The notes beneath the pieces were generated by a model. The model ran no database searches. It worked only from the letters and a program-made list of their open reading frames with translations, and was not told the DNA's origin. Shown in pieces: positions 1 through 7,812 of a stretch of 42,240 nucleotides of DNA. Source of the stretch: JBEHWX01 sp048498995. Its GTDB lineage: Bacteria > Bacteroidota > Ignavibacteria > OLB7. Both the position numbers and the translations under genes were made by a program. The stretch covers positions 1 through 42,240 of the forward strand of contig JBEHWX010000049.1 of the NCBI GenBank assembly GCA_048498995.1, in the 5' to 3' direction. Every line of letters begins with the position of its first letter. The stretch's first letter is position 1.

Positions 1-1272
1 CCCGAGCGTGTCGAGCAACTGATCCTGTGGCCGCGCGCGCGCCCGCGCCTCGGCGTAGGGAATCGTGGTGAAGGTGACCATGGTGTAGAGCGGAATCCAG
101 CGGTCCGGAAAGAGATCGTGCAGGCGAGCCTCGATCCGCTTCTTCCGGAGGAAATAGGGATCGACCACCTTGGAGCGCATCTCCAGGAAGTTGGCCACCG
201 CGAGCTCGGCGATCGTGTCGGCGTTCGGCTTCCGGCTCTCGTAGAAGCGGGGCATAACGTCGGCCCAGTCGTGGTTCTCCTCGGCCAGGAGCTGATCGAG
301 CACGTAGCAGTCCTCGAAGCAGCAGTTCATCCCCTGCCCGTAGAAGGGGACGATCGCGTGCGCGGCGTCGCCGATCAGCATCGCCCAATCCTCGTAATGC
401 CACGGCCCGCAGAAGACCGTGCCGAGCCGCGAGGTGGGATTGGCGTTCCAGTCCTCGATCAGCGTCGGCATCCGGCGCCGGGCGTCGGCGAAGAAGCGGC
501 CGAAGTACTCCTCCACGTCCTGATCGGTCGTGATCCCGTCGAAGCCGTTCTCCCCCTCGACCGGCGCGAAGAGGGTGCAGGTGAAGGTGGCGTTCGGGTT
601 CGGCAGCGCGATCATCATGAAATCGTGGCGCGGCCAGATATGGAGAGCGTTCTTCTCGATCAGGAACTCGCCGTTCGGTCCGGGGGGAATCTCCAGCTCC
701 TTGTAGGCGTGGTCGAGCCACTCGGTGCGCGACTGGAAGCCGGGCATCTCCTGTTCCATCGAGTGCCGGAGCGAGGAGTTGGCGCCGTCGGCGGCGATCA
801 GCAGCTCGGCCGAGAGCGTGCGGCTGACGCCGGTGGCATCATCGATCACCGTGAAGGTGCGGTTCTTCAGGTCGACGTGCGTGCAGCGGGCGCTGAAGTG
901 GATGCGGACGTTCTCCTCCCGCTCGGCGGCGTTCATCAGCGCGATGTTCAGCCCGGCGCGGGAGATCGAATTGATCGCCTGCCCCGCCTTGCCGTACGGC
1001 AGAAAGTCGAGGTTCCCCTCGAGGTCGTGGATCATCCGGCCGGGCATCTCGATGGCGTCGGCCAGGATCTCGCCGCCGATGCCGACCGCCTCCAGCGCGT
1101 GGATGCCGCGGGTGGAGAGCGCCAGGTTGATCGAGCGTCCCCCGCCGACGTCGTGCACGCGCATGTCGGGACGCCGCTCATAGAGGTCGACGGCGTAGCC
1201 GCGCCGCGCCAGGTAGATCGCAAGAAGAGGGCCGGTGAGACCGGCGCCGAGAACCGTGATCGTTTTCTTCAT
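1..1272 (-). CDS. kmo: kynurenine 3-monooxygenase (3' end outside window)
   Basis: FAD-dependent aromatic hydroxylase converting L-kynurenine to 3-hydroxykynurenine with NADPH and O2. The reading frame starts at the ATG at 1272 and is open to base 1, giving 424 codons; family members are about 450-470 residues, so only a short C-terminal piece is missing. The N-terminus has the Rossmann FAD motif GAGLTG (residues 9-14) followed by an acidic YERR strand end. GGGRSINLALS near residue 45 is typical of this enzyme, and the second FAD motif GDAAHAIVPFYGQGMN lies near residue 297-312. It supplies the step just before kynureninase, which is encoded about 21 kb away on the same strand, so the pathway genes are split in two places. 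The family assignment is strong from the motifs and overall sequence. Confidence 0.95.
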   Translation of the reverse strand, partial: MKKTITVLGAGLTGPLLAIYLARRGYAVDLYERRPDMRVHDVGGGRSINLALSTRGIHALEAVGIGGEILADAIEMPGRMIHDLEGNLDFLPYGKAGQAINSISRAGLNIALMNAAEREENVRIHFSARCTHVDLKNRTFTVIDDATGVSRTLSAELLIAADGANSSLRHSMEQEMPGFQSRTEWLDHAYKELEIPPGPNGEFLIEKNALHIWPRHDFMMIALPNPNATFTCTLFAPVEGENGFDGITTDQDVEEYFGRFFADARRRMPTLIEDWNANPTSRLGTVFCGPWHYEDWAMLIGDAAHAIVPFYGQGMNCCFEDCYVLDQLLAEENHDWADVMPRFYESRKPNADTIAELAVANFLEMRSKVVDPYFLRKKRIEARLHDLFPDRWIPLYTMVTFTTIPYAEARARARPQDQLLDTLG

Positions 1273-1349
1273 GAGGATCGATCGCTGCTTCACGTTGGAA
1301 AGGATGACCGGCAACCGCGGCCGCGCCGGATCGCGCGATGAGGCTTCGG

Positions 1350-1371
1350 GCCGCGCGTGAGCGGGCGCGGC
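1350..1371 (-). terminator. possible hairpin terminator after csaA
   Basis: Arms gccgcgc (1350-1356) and gcgcggc (1365-1371) pair perfectly, 11 bases beyond the csaA stop. There is no clear T-run, so termination is uncertain. The remaining bases up to the kmo start at 1272 show nothing recognisable. Confidence 0.35.
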
Positions 1372-1381
1372 GGCTACGGGC

Positions 1382-1717
1382 TCAGGCCAGGCGCGTGCCG
1401 TTCGGGACCTCGCGGTCCGGGACGGCCAACACCACCTCGCCGGGAGCGCGGTAGAGCCCGGTGACGAGCACTTCGGAGATGGCGTTGGCCACCTGCTTCG
1501 GCGGGAAGTTCGTCACGCAGAGCACCTGACGCCCCACGAGCTCCTCGGCCCGATAGAGCGCGGTGATCTGCGCGGTGGAGCGCTTGACACCGAGCTCACC
1601 GAGATCGACCCAGAGGCGATAGGCGGGTCTGCGCGCCTCGGGGAACTCCTCGGCGCGGACGATGGTGCCCGCGCGCAGCTCGACGCGCTCGAAGTCGTCC
1701 CAGGTAATCTCGGGCAT
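1382..1717 (-). CDS. csaA: CsaA-like tRNA-binding domain protein
   Basis: A 111-residue single-domain protein of the OB-fold tRNA-binding (EMAP II/Trbp111-like) family. CsaA proteins are described as homodimers that bind tRNA and have export-related chaperone activity. The length is that of a complete CsaA. Recognisable family segments are the start ITWDDFERVELRAGTI, the central KRSTAQITALY and VGRQVLCVTNFPPKQV, and the C-terminal motif around VLAVPDREVPNGTRL. The ATG at 1717 begins directly before the conserved N-terminus. The gene lies between kmo and a hairpin downstream of a secreted-protein unit, so it is probably transcribed separately from its upstream neighbours. No link to kynurenine metabolism can be inferred beyond proximity. 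Confidence 0.93.
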   Translation of the reverse strand: MPEITWDDFERVELRAGTIVRAEEFPEARRPAYRLWVDLGELGVKRSTAQITALYRAEELVGRQVLCVTNFPPKQVANAISEVLVTGLYRAPGEVVLAVPDREVPNGTRLA

Positions 1718-1829
1718 GATCCGATTCGACTAGTGTTGCCGCCGACGTCGCGGCGGGGGAAAGAATCCACGCGAGAAAGCCCGTCGGCGGGCCGAAGTTA
1801 GAGGGAAGGATACTCGCATCCAACGAGAA

Positions 1830-1861
1830 CGCCCCCACACGAAGATATCCGTATGGGGGCG
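1830..1861 (-). terminator. hairpin terminator after the YCF48-repeat gene
   Basis: The arms 1830-1840 (cgcccccacac) and 1851-1861 (gtatgggggcg) pair over 11 positions with one wobble-type pair and a 10-base loop. The hairpin begins 20 bases past the stop of the secreted-protein gene ending at 1882. A weak T-containing tail follows on the minus strand. Confidence 0.65.
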
Positions 1862-1881
1862 CACCGGCTATTGGCCTTACA

Positions 1882-4098
1882 CTACTTCACGTAAATGGAC
1901 GCCGTACCTACCGCGTCACGTGATGAGCATCGCGCGAGGTAGCAGCCGGCCGATGCGCCGGCACTATCCCACAAAAACAGGGATGCGCCATCCGCCTCGG
2001 CGCCGCGTGGCGAAAGCCGGGCGACCACGTTCCCACTGACATCCACAATCTCAACCGTGGCGCCACGAAAAGCACCGGCGACCTTGATTTCGACGACACT
2101 CCTTTTGGCGGGATTCGGCACCACCTGAATGGATATCTGAACCGGAGGATGAGCGGCTGGCTCGCGCACGCGAGACAACGGCTCGAACTCTCCCAGATCC
2201 TTGATCAGAAAGATGTTGCGCCCGGTGATGCTGACATGGCGGCCGTCGGAGCTGAAGACGTTGGTGAAGACGATACTGGATGTGTCCATCGAGCCTTTCC
2301 AGACATCGACACGGTTCCAGGTCGATCCGGCGTCGGTTGTTTCCAGGATTGTTGCGCTGTCCCCCACCGCATAGGCAAGAGTATCATTGACGAAGCGAAT
2401 GTCGAACAGAGTCACGGATGTGTCATCGTGCACACGGCTCCAATTGTTGCCACCATCGGAGGTTCTGAGGATCAGACCGCTGTCGCCACACACCACCCCC
2501 AGCAACCGATCTCTAAAGTCAACACTCGTCAAACCATTGTCGGGCATCGTCACGAGCCGTGTCCACGACCGTCCGCTGTCGACCGATTTGTAGATCGAGC
2601 CGACACGAAGCTCCTGATTCGCATTAGCCTCGGTGGCCACGATATACCCGACGGCCTCCGAAGGAAATGAGTGCGCCAGGGGCAATACGCCGGGACGGGT
2701 AGAATCGAGCGTCCGGCCGGTCCAGGTCATCCCCATGTCGGTGGTTCGCCATACCAGGGTGTCGAAGATCGTCGCGTACCGGCCGAACGCGACCGACGGC
2801 GTTACCATGTCCAGGCGGCCGGGGGTGAACAGGGGATCATACGGCGCGAGGGAAAACGTCGTGCTTTTCCAGGTTGTTCCGCCATCGCTCGAGGTGTACA
2901 GCGAATCATTCGTTCCGAATGCTATCAGGCTATCCTTCGACCGTACGATCAGCCCCGTCAGGTCATACTGGGTCAATTGCGTGACCTGACGGCTACGCCA
3001 CGTTACGCCGCCATCGCTCGACGCATAGAAACGTCCCCGCTTGGCCGTGGCGAACAGATGCATCGAGTCGGCCTGGGCGACCTGCTTGAAGTACACCGAC
3101 GCCGACGGCCCGATGGACGACGTCGGCATCGTGGAGACGAACTCCCAACCGGATCCTCCATCGGAGGTGCGAAGTATCAGGGAGTTGACACCGACGGCGA
3201 CGACATCTCCACGCCGGTTGGATGCGAGATCCAGGAATCCCCCATAGGTCAGGAGGCCGGGAACAACCACTGCCTCCCAGGTCCTGCCGCCATCACTCGA
3301 TCGGATCAGCTTATTACTATTCCGGGCAAATCCAGCGGCGACGAGAATCGACGGAGAGAGGTATTGTACCTGTCGGAGCTGGTCGATATCCGAGGGAACA
3401 TTCGTGGCGGATGTCCAGGTCCGTCCGCCGTCCGCCGTCAGGGAGACCAGGCCGGAGTTTCCGACGACGACTCCATGGAGAGAATCGATGAAGTCGCACC
3501 CAAATAACGTAACCTCGTCGGGGAACGGCACGGGAGCCCATGAGGCCCCACCATCCTCGGTCAGAAGCACCCTACCGTTCGTGCCGACGGCAATTCCCGA
3601 CGTCCTCGACATAAATCTGACCTGGAACAGCGAATTACCGGTCGGAAACGGGATATTCCTCCAACTGGCACCTCCGTCATCGGAGCGGAGTATCCGGCCG
3701 GCTCCAACGGCGATATACTCGGAGGAGGAAATGGCGGTCACATCATACAGCGATGCCGTGCCCGTGTCGGCCACCCGCGCCCAGCTGTCGCCGGCATCCG
3801 TCGTGCGAAGAATCGCCCCACGATCCCCGACGGCCACCCCGTGCCGCCGGTCGCCGAATGCAATGCCCGAAAGCCGCGCTCGTACAGGAGAATCCCGCAA
3901 CGACCACTCCCGGCCGCCATCCCTACCGACCAGGATCCGGCCGTAATCGCCGACGGCGACGTAGGTATCGGCATCGTACGAGGCCACATCATAGATATCT
4001 CCGCTCACAACCTGCCAGGCATCCCGCGCATGTGCGGCGATGGCAACCATCATCAATGACAGGACGAGAACTACAGATCTGATGTACGACATACCCAT
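1882..4098 (-). CDS. secreted YCF48-like repeat protein with T9SS sorting domain
   Basis: Predicted exported protein of 738 residues. The start chosen (ATG 4098, or 4092 two codons later) gives a clean signal peptide, a short charged start, VVLVLSLMMVAIAA, then a likely cut after AHA. An upstream in-frame extension is rejected because it overlaps the preceding gene. The mature part is a chain of roughly a dozen repeats with the TxDGGxxW signature alternating with hydrophobic VAVG strands, the pattern of YCF48/BNR-type beta-propellers. The last 80-90 residues, beginning near VVPNPAKRSVV, look like a type A C-terminal sorting domain of type IX secretion substrates (PNP motif, VEIVDVSGNVV, final GTASIYVK). 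It follows a small Cys-rich exported protein by 95 bases and probably shares its transcript. The ligand or target is unknown. Confidence 0.88.
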   Translation of the reverse strand: MGMSYIRSVVLVLSLMMVAIAAHARDAWQVVSGDIYDVASYDADTYVAVGDYGRILVGRDGGREWSLRDSPVRARLSGIAFGDRRHGVAVGDRGAILRTTDAGDSWARVADTGTASLYDVTAISSSEYIAVGAGRILRSDDGGASWRNIPFPTGNSLFQVRFMSRTSGIAVGTNGRVLLTEDGGASWAPVPFPDEVTLFGCDFIDSLHGVVVGNSGLVSLTADGGRTWTSATNVPSDIDQLRQVQYLSPSILVAAGFARNSNKLIRSSDGGRTWEAVVVPGLLTYGGFLDLASNRRGDVVAVGVNSLILRTSDGGSGWEFVSTMPTSSIGPSASVYFKQVAQADSMHLFATAKRGRFYASSDGGVTWRSRQVTQLTQYDLTGLIVRSKDSLIAFGTNDSLYTSSDGGTTWKSTTFSLAPYDPLFTPGRLDMVTPSVAFGRYATIFDTLVWRTTDMGMTWTGRTLDSTRPGVLPLAHSFPSEAVGYIVATEANANQELRVGSIYKSVDSGRSWTRLVTMPDNGLTSVDFRDRLLGVVCGDSGLILRTSDGGNNWSRVHDDTSVTLFDIRFVNDTLAYAVGDSATILETTDAGSTWNRVDVWKGSMDTSSIVFTNVFSSDGRHVSITGRNIFLIKDLGEFEPLSRVREPAAHPPVQISIQVVPNPAKRSVVEIKVAGAFRGATVEIVDVSGNVVARLSPRGAEADGASLFLWDSAGASAGCYLARCSSRDAVGTASIYVK

Positions 4099-4193
4099 CG
4101 TGACAGTGAACCAAGCTTGCATGACCGGCTTCGAGCCCGAGCGGACGGCCTCCCTGAAGAAGCCCGGTCGCGGCTCAAGGTACGAGAAACATC

Positions 4194-4907
4194 CTAGCGC
4201 TTCATCCCGATATCCGGACCAGGAGCATCCGAGCCGCAGGTCGGAACGCAGGGGCGCTCGTTCCCATCCGGCGTAACGATATTCGTGCAGTCTCCGGTCG
4301 TCCAGGACTGTCTCGGCGTGACTCTGGCCGTATTCTTCACGCCGGGCGGGGTCGGAGCGCAGAGCCATTGGAGAGTTACCGGGTTCTGATATGCTCCGTC
4401 GGCGCAGATCTCGCACACCAAGTATCGCTGATAGCATTTGCCGCTTCCCGGGCATCCGATGTACTGGAACGTGTTCGGAATGCTCGTATCGGGGCTCACA
4501 ATGATCTTCTCCCACACGCAGGATGCGTGCGACACATCGATGAGCTGTTCATCATCACCCGAGACATCGCACATGTAGTACTGGAATTCCGCGGGGTTCA
4601 TCAGAGCGAGATTTTCACTGATGAGACGATAGAGTCCGGCGATTTCCGCCTCATCACCTGAATTCAGCTTACACGGCGTCTCGAACCAGAAATGGTAGGC
4701 ATACCTGGTCACCATGCCATCGTTCCAGGTCTTCTGGCAGTACCATACCGTAAACTGGCATCCACGTGGATATCCGTCCACCGGGAGATTCATAAGGATC
4801 GACTGCGGGCCGCCATATCCGGGTGGGCAAGGCTGAGCCAAAATCTCAACCGCGCTCCCAATGAGGAGCGCCAGAAGCAGGCAAAGCCGGACGGTGTTGT
4901 TTCGCAT
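4194..4907 (-). CDS. Cys-rich exported protein of unknown function
   Basis: A 237-residue protein with an N-terminal signal peptide (MRNNTVRLCLLLALLIGSAV, likely cut after ILAQ). The ATG at 4907 is preceded by a GAGGGAG ribosome site about 10 bases away, which decides the start over an in-frame codon 14 residues upstream. The mature protein has many cysteines in spaced groups (PCPPGYGG, WYCQKTW, MCDVSG, ASCVWE, YIGCPGSGKCYQRYLVCEICADG, WLCAP, GDCTN, RPCVPTCG), suggesting disulfide-stabilised folding outside the cytoplasm. No family is recognised. It precedes the YCF48-repeat gene by 95 bases on the same strand, so the two are likely co-expressed and exported together. It carries no sorting domain of its own. 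Confidence 0.85.
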   Translation of the reverse strand: MRNNTVRLCLLLALLIGSAVEILAQPCPPGYGGPQSILMNLPVDGYPRGCQFTVWYCQKTWNDGMVTRYAYHFWFETPCKLNSGDEAEIAGLYRLISENLALMNPAEFQYYMCDVSGDDEQLIDVSHASCVWEKIIVSPDTSIPNTFQYIGCPGSGKCYQRYLVCEICADGAYQNPVTLQWLCAPTPPGVKNTARVTPRQSWTTGDCTNIVTPDGNERPCVPTCGSDAPGPDIGMKR

Positions 4908-4934
4908 CGAGAGAACTCCCTCAATAGTTGAAAT

Positions 4935-4980
4935 TTGACAACACGGCAATGCCCCCTCAACCGGAGGAGAGGGTTGTCAA
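4935..4980. repeat. inverted repeat upstream of the Cys-rich protein gene
   Basis: ttgacaac at 4935-4942 is matched by gttgtcaa at 4973-4980, a perfect 8-base inverted repeat with 30 bases between, lying 28-73 bases upstream of the start at 4907. It could be an operator or a leader hairpin; read on the minus strand the distal arm also contains TTGACA. Confidence 0.4.
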
Positions 4981-5157
4981 TTGTTCTCAAAAAAACGAGA
5001 GATATCAGCGAAGTCGAATACGAATGGAATTGGTCCGGTGAACGGCGCGTATGCCTTCAAAGAGAAGCCGGGCTTCGGATTATCCGGACCGCGGCCTGCC
5101 CCTTGTATATGCCGGTGTGGGACAGGCGCGGCTCAACATAGCGAACAACTGTACAAT

Positions 5158-5166
5158 GCAAAAGTA
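5158..5166 (-). promoter_or_regulatory. possible Bacteroidota-type -7 element
   Basis: On the minus strand the bases read TACTTTTGC, a full match to the TAnnTTTGC -7 consensus known from Bacteroidota sigma factors. No TTG is found at the usual 19-21 base spacing, so the -33 half is missing or weak. If used, it would drive the two secreted-protein genes through a leader of about 250 bases. The stretch 4981-5205 otherwise holds no gene. Confidence 0.35.
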
Positions 5167-5205
5167 TTTTTTTGGATAGTCGAGGTTCACCGTGGCGGGC
5201 CGATC

Positions 5206-5781
5206 TCAATCGATCGTGGCCCCGGGCGCGACCTCCGGGGTCCGGCGCTCCTCTCTCCGCTTCTCCCACCATGTCTTTCGGTGGCCGTCGGTGCGGCCGG
5301 TGAGCAGATCGGTCAGATAGGCGCGATCCTCCTCGAAGGCGATCGCCAGGCGCCAGCGGGCGAAGGAGCCGAGCCACCATGGGATGAAGAGCGCCAGCAG
5401 CCAGAGATACCAGCGCCCGCCCCCCGGCTGCCGCACGATGGTCACCGCGGCGAAGGCCAGCACGATCGGCAGGATGATTACGTACGGTCCGAAGCGAAGC
5501 GCCATCCCCGATTCCTTCGTCATCCCGGTCACCCGGACGCGCGTGGTTCTTCCGTCGGAGATGAACTTCCCGGCGAAGGCAACGCTCGGCAGACGGAAGC
5601 GATTGCGGGTCAGGTGAAAGCCGCGCGGATCGACCGAGCCGTCGAACGGCGCGCCGAGGATCGCGGCCAGCGGCGTATCCGGCTCGTGAAGGATCGCGCA
5701 GATCCGCTCCTCGAGCTCCTCCGGGGAAAGAGAGGTCTCGACATCGAAGGTGATATCCTTGCTCCAGTTCTCGACCGCCAT
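5206..5781 (-). CDS. family A membrane protein (single copy)
   Basis: 191 residues, member of a paralogous family present six times in this window. The family layout is an N-terminal motif of the type F-[DE]-x-DSPLTPEEI followed by an amphipathic helix (here FDVETSLSPEELEERICAIL), a beta-rich stretch with GxFxI...GxI and GTxIxL-like strands, a two-helix membrane hairpin, and a short cytoplasmic helix. Here the hydrophobic segments are about residues 97-114 and 122-138, and the tail ends in a charged helix. The ATG at 5781 starts just before the family motif, so an upstream TTG is rejected. Function is unknown; no named domain can be assigned with certainty, although the layout recalls uncharacterised Bacteroidota membrane proteins. 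A terminator lies between this gene and the next family member upstream. Confidence 0.85.
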   Translation of the reverse strand: MAVENWSKDITFDVETSLSPEELEERICAILHEPDTPLAAILGAPFDGSVDPRGFHLTRNRFRLPSVAFAGKFISDGRTTRVRVTGMTKESGMALRFGPYVIILPIVLAFAAVTIVRQPGGGRWYLWLLALFIPWWLGSFARWRLAIAFEEDRAYLTDLLTGRTDGHRKTWWEKRREERRTPEVAPGATID

Positions 5782-5810
5782 GGCAACCACGCAGCATGAT
5801 CGAAAGGAAA

Positions 5811-5834
5811 GCGCCCCGCGCAATGACGGGGCGC
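5811..5834 (-). terminator. intrinsic terminator between two family A genes
   Basis: Arms gcgcccc (5811-5817) and ggggcgc (5828-5834) form a 7-base GC stem with a 10-base loop. On the minus strand the stem is followed by ctttcctttc, a T-rich tail, which makes it one of the better terminators in the window. It lies 147 bases past the stop of the gene at 5981-6475. Confidence 0.6.
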
Positions 5835-5980
5835 CGCGACTCGGTCAGGTAAGGTACGATCCGGTGGGGATTTCTCCGCCTCGACCGAACGGATATTCTC
5901 CGCGCGCCGATCGCCCCGCGCCCCGACCACGCGAGGCCGCCGGATGTCGGCCAGGATGATCCGTGGGAGGGAAGCCGGGG

Positions 5981-6475
5981 TCACGGAAGACGCGGCACCG
6001 GGTGCCGAGCCGCATCCTCCATGCCGGATAGAATCGGGACTATCCGCTCCACCTCCTCCTCGGGCGAGATCTTCCAGTCCAGGGATTTGAGCACGACATC
6101 TGCCAGGGGAACTGCCACCAGGAGCAACGGCCACGGAGACCTGGAGCCAACAACCATCGTCACGATCATTATTACCACCGGGTACGTGGTCAACGCCAAC
6201 CTCAACAGCACGGACTCCCGATAATCGCGTATCATCACCACCAGGTGAATGAGCGTCCCCTCCCCCTGCGGCTCGATCCTACCCTCGATCCAGGGGCCGC
6301 GGAACTTCATGCGCCCACGTCCGATGACCCTCCGGATCAAGAACCGCCGATTGCTCACCCTCCCCTCAAAACGCCAGTCCCGTATCAACAGACGTACCTG
6401 CACGCGGATCTCCTCGGCGGAGCGTGACGAATCGAGCTCGAACTCGGCGATGTCGGACGGATCGCGTTTCGGCAT
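5981..6475 (-). CDS. family A membrane protein (tandem copy 1)
   Basis: 164 residues. The N-terminus MPKRDPSDIAEFELDS is nearly the same as that of the next gene upstream (MPKHDPSDIAEFELDS), which fixes the start at ATG 6475. The soluble part has the family features FEGRVSNRRFLIRRV, GPWIEGRIEPQGEGTLIHLVV, then two hydrophobic segments (about residues 88-108 and 113-130), and the C-terminal SPEEEVERIVPIL helix. That helix mirrors the C-termini of its two upstream paralogs (SPEEALEEISPVL and SPENVVQEIAPIL). The leader before this gene is a close copy of the one before the next gene, so the pair arose by tandem duplication of gene plus leader. Role unknown; position at the membrane is inferred from the hydrophobic hairpin. 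Confidence 0.85.
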   Translation of the reverse strand: MPKRDPSDIAEFELDSSRSAEEIRVQVRLLIRDWRFEGRVSNRRFLIRRVIGRGRMKFRGPWIEGRIEPQGEGTLIHLVVMIRDYRESVLLRLALTTYPVVIMIVTMVVGSRSPWPLLLVAVPLADVVLKSLDWKISPEEEVERIVPILSGMEDAARHPVPRLP

Positions 6476-6585
6476 GAGGGAGAGGATTCGATCTTCTGAA
6501 CGGAACATCCGAGTGAACGCGCCACGCGTGGCCGGTCGGGGAGCTTCGCGCTGCTCTCGGTCGCGCGGCGACGACTCCTTCACGT
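6476..6585 (-). repeat. duplicated leader, copy 1
   Basis: This stretch before the start at 6475 closely matches 7078-7210 before the start at 7077. Shared blocks include gagaggattcgatcttctga, aacatccgagtgaa and ggccggtcggggagcttcgc. The similarity runs into the last codons of the upstream gene, whose 3' end (cctagcgc...cgtga on the minus strand) resembles the 3' end of the gene at 7207. Confidence 0.85.
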
Positions 6586-7077
6586 TTGCGAGCGCCTGGC
6601 GCTAGGCTTTGCCGGCACCTCCCCGGTCAGAACCGGCGAGATCTCTTCCAGCGCTTCCTCGGGCGATAACTCCGTCCTATTGAAGGCAACCAAGAATATC
6701 AGGGGAATCGTCAATACAAGCGCAATCCACATATGCGAGGCAAAGGCAATCCAAGTGCTTACAACTGCTATCACCAAAAAGGGAAGCGAGATCAACGAAT
6801 GCTTCCATCGCTTGTGTTCATTATAGTCGGCGATCTTCACCATCAGATGGATGAGCGTCCCTTCCTCCCGGAACTCGAGCTCCCCCTCGACCCAGGGACC
6901 GAGCCAATTGCCGTGCTTGGAATAGATGGCTTTCCGGATCGAGAACCCTCGACGGCTGGACTCACCTTCGAATTTGGCATACCGAATCAGCTCTTTCACC
7001 CGCCCATGGATTTGCTCCGGGGTGAGTGGCGAGTCGAGCTCGAACTCGGCGATATCGGACGGATCGTGCTTGGGCAT
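6580..7077 (-). CDS. family A membrane protein (tandem copy 2)
   Basis: 165 residues, the closest relative of the neighbouring copy downstream. The order is MPKHDPSDIAEFELDSPLTPEQI motif and helix (residues 1-32), FEGESSRRGFSIRKA, GPWVEGELEFREEGTLIHLMVKI, a membrane hairpin of two hydrophobic stretches (about 94-112 and 116-131), then LSPEEALEEISPVLTG. The ATG at 7077 coincides with the conserved start of the family. It is separated from the gene at 5981-6475 by only about 100 bases of duplicated leader. The soluble domain keeps the GTLIH strand seen in all three tandem copies. Function is not known. Confidence 0.87.
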   Translation of the reverse strand: MPKHDPSDIAEFELDSPLTPEQIHGRVKELIRYAKFEGESSRRGFSIRKAIYSKHGNWLGPWVEGELEFREEGTLIHLMVKIADYNEHKRWKHSLISLPFLVIAVVSTWIAFASHMWIALVLTIPLIFLVAFNRTELSPEEALEEISPVLTGEVPAKPSARRSQT

Positions 7078-7210
7078 GAGGGAGAGGATTCGATCTTCTG
7101 AACGGAACGGAACATCCGAGTGAAGGCGCCACGCCTGGCCGGTCGGGGAGCTTCGCGCTGCTCTCCGTCGCGCTGCTCTCCGTCTCGCTGCTCTCCGACG
7201 GCTCCTTCAC
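7078..7210 (-). repeat. duplicated leader, copy 2, with 15-base tandem repeat
   Basis: Second copy of the leader described at 6476-6585. It is longer because a 15-base unit, cgctgctctccgtcg and variants, occurs three times in a row (7156-7170, 7171-7185, 7186-7200) where the other leader has a single degenerate copy. Confidence 0.85.
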
Positions 7211-7725
7211 ATACGCGAACGCGCGAAGTCGGGAATCGACAGCCCTTCACCCGTCAGAATGGGAGCAATCTCTTGCACCACGTTCTCGGGCGATGGCTTC
7301 GGTTCCCGGAAGGCAACCCTGAGTAGCAGGAGTAACGGCAGCAGGAGCAAGACCCATCGAGAAAATCTGAAGGCTCCCCATACGCCCACAGCGGACACCA
7401 CGACCCACGGGATCATGGCCATCGAATGCTTCCATCGCTCGTGTTCGAGATAGTCCCCGATCTTCACCATCAGATGGATGAGCGTCCCTTCCTCCCGGGA
7501 GTCGAGCTCCCCCTCGATCCAGGGACCGTAGATATACCTCGGACCGGAGGCATGACCGACACGACGGCGGACGGTGACCTTCCGGATCAGGAATCCTCGA
7601 CTACTGGACTCCCCTTCGTATTGGGAATTCCGCAACAGCTCCCGCACCCGCGCATGGATCAGCTTCGGGGTAAGCGGCGAGTCGAGCTCGAACTCGGCGA
7701 TGTCGGGCGGTCGTTCGGTCGGCAT
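7207..7725 (-). CDS. family A membrane protein (tandem copy 3)
   Basis: 172 residues. Starts at ATG 7725 with MPTERPPDIAEFELDSPLTPKLI, aligning with the two downstream copies; a TTG ten codons upstream is rejected on that basis. It keeps YEGESSSRGFLIRKV, GPWIEGELDSREEGTLIHLMVKIGDY and the ER(W)KH segment before the hydrophobic hairpin (about residues 105-140). It ends with SPENVVQEIAPILTG. It has a slightly longer central loop (VRRRVGHASGPRYIYG) than copies 1 and 2. The three genes run head to tail on the minus strand and look like a recent local expansion. No enzymatic motif is visible. Confidence 0.87.
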   Translation of the reverse strand: MPTERPPDIAEFELDSPLTPKLIHARVRELLRNSQYEGESSSRGFLIRKVTVRRRVGHASGPRYIYGPWIEGELDSREEGTLIHLMVKIGDYLEHERWKHSMAMIPWVVVSAVGVWGAFRFSRWVLLLLPLLLLLRVAFREPKPSPENVVQEIAPILTGEGLSIPDFARSRM

Positions 7726-7812
7726 GGAAGCACTGTCATGTCTGGATGCGGACAAGGATGCCGGCGTGGCACCACCGTCCTCGGTCCGCGACCTAAAGAT
7801 CGGTCGCGGAGA

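Noticed and set aside
118..1341. Long plus-strand open frame over kmo
   Set aside because: It lies antisense to a clear FAD monooxygenase reading frame and its translation is low-complexity (many E, V, R, H, D), as expected for a shadow in GC-rich DNA.
4099..4515. N-terminal extension of the YCF48-repeat gene upstream of its signal peptide
   Set aside because: The extension overlaps the Cys-rich protein gene in another frame and would bury the signal peptide.
5040..5130. Hairpin-forming sequence that might be a tRNA or small RNA
   Set aside because: No cloverleaf or T-loop sequence could be drawn, and the local pairings are short.
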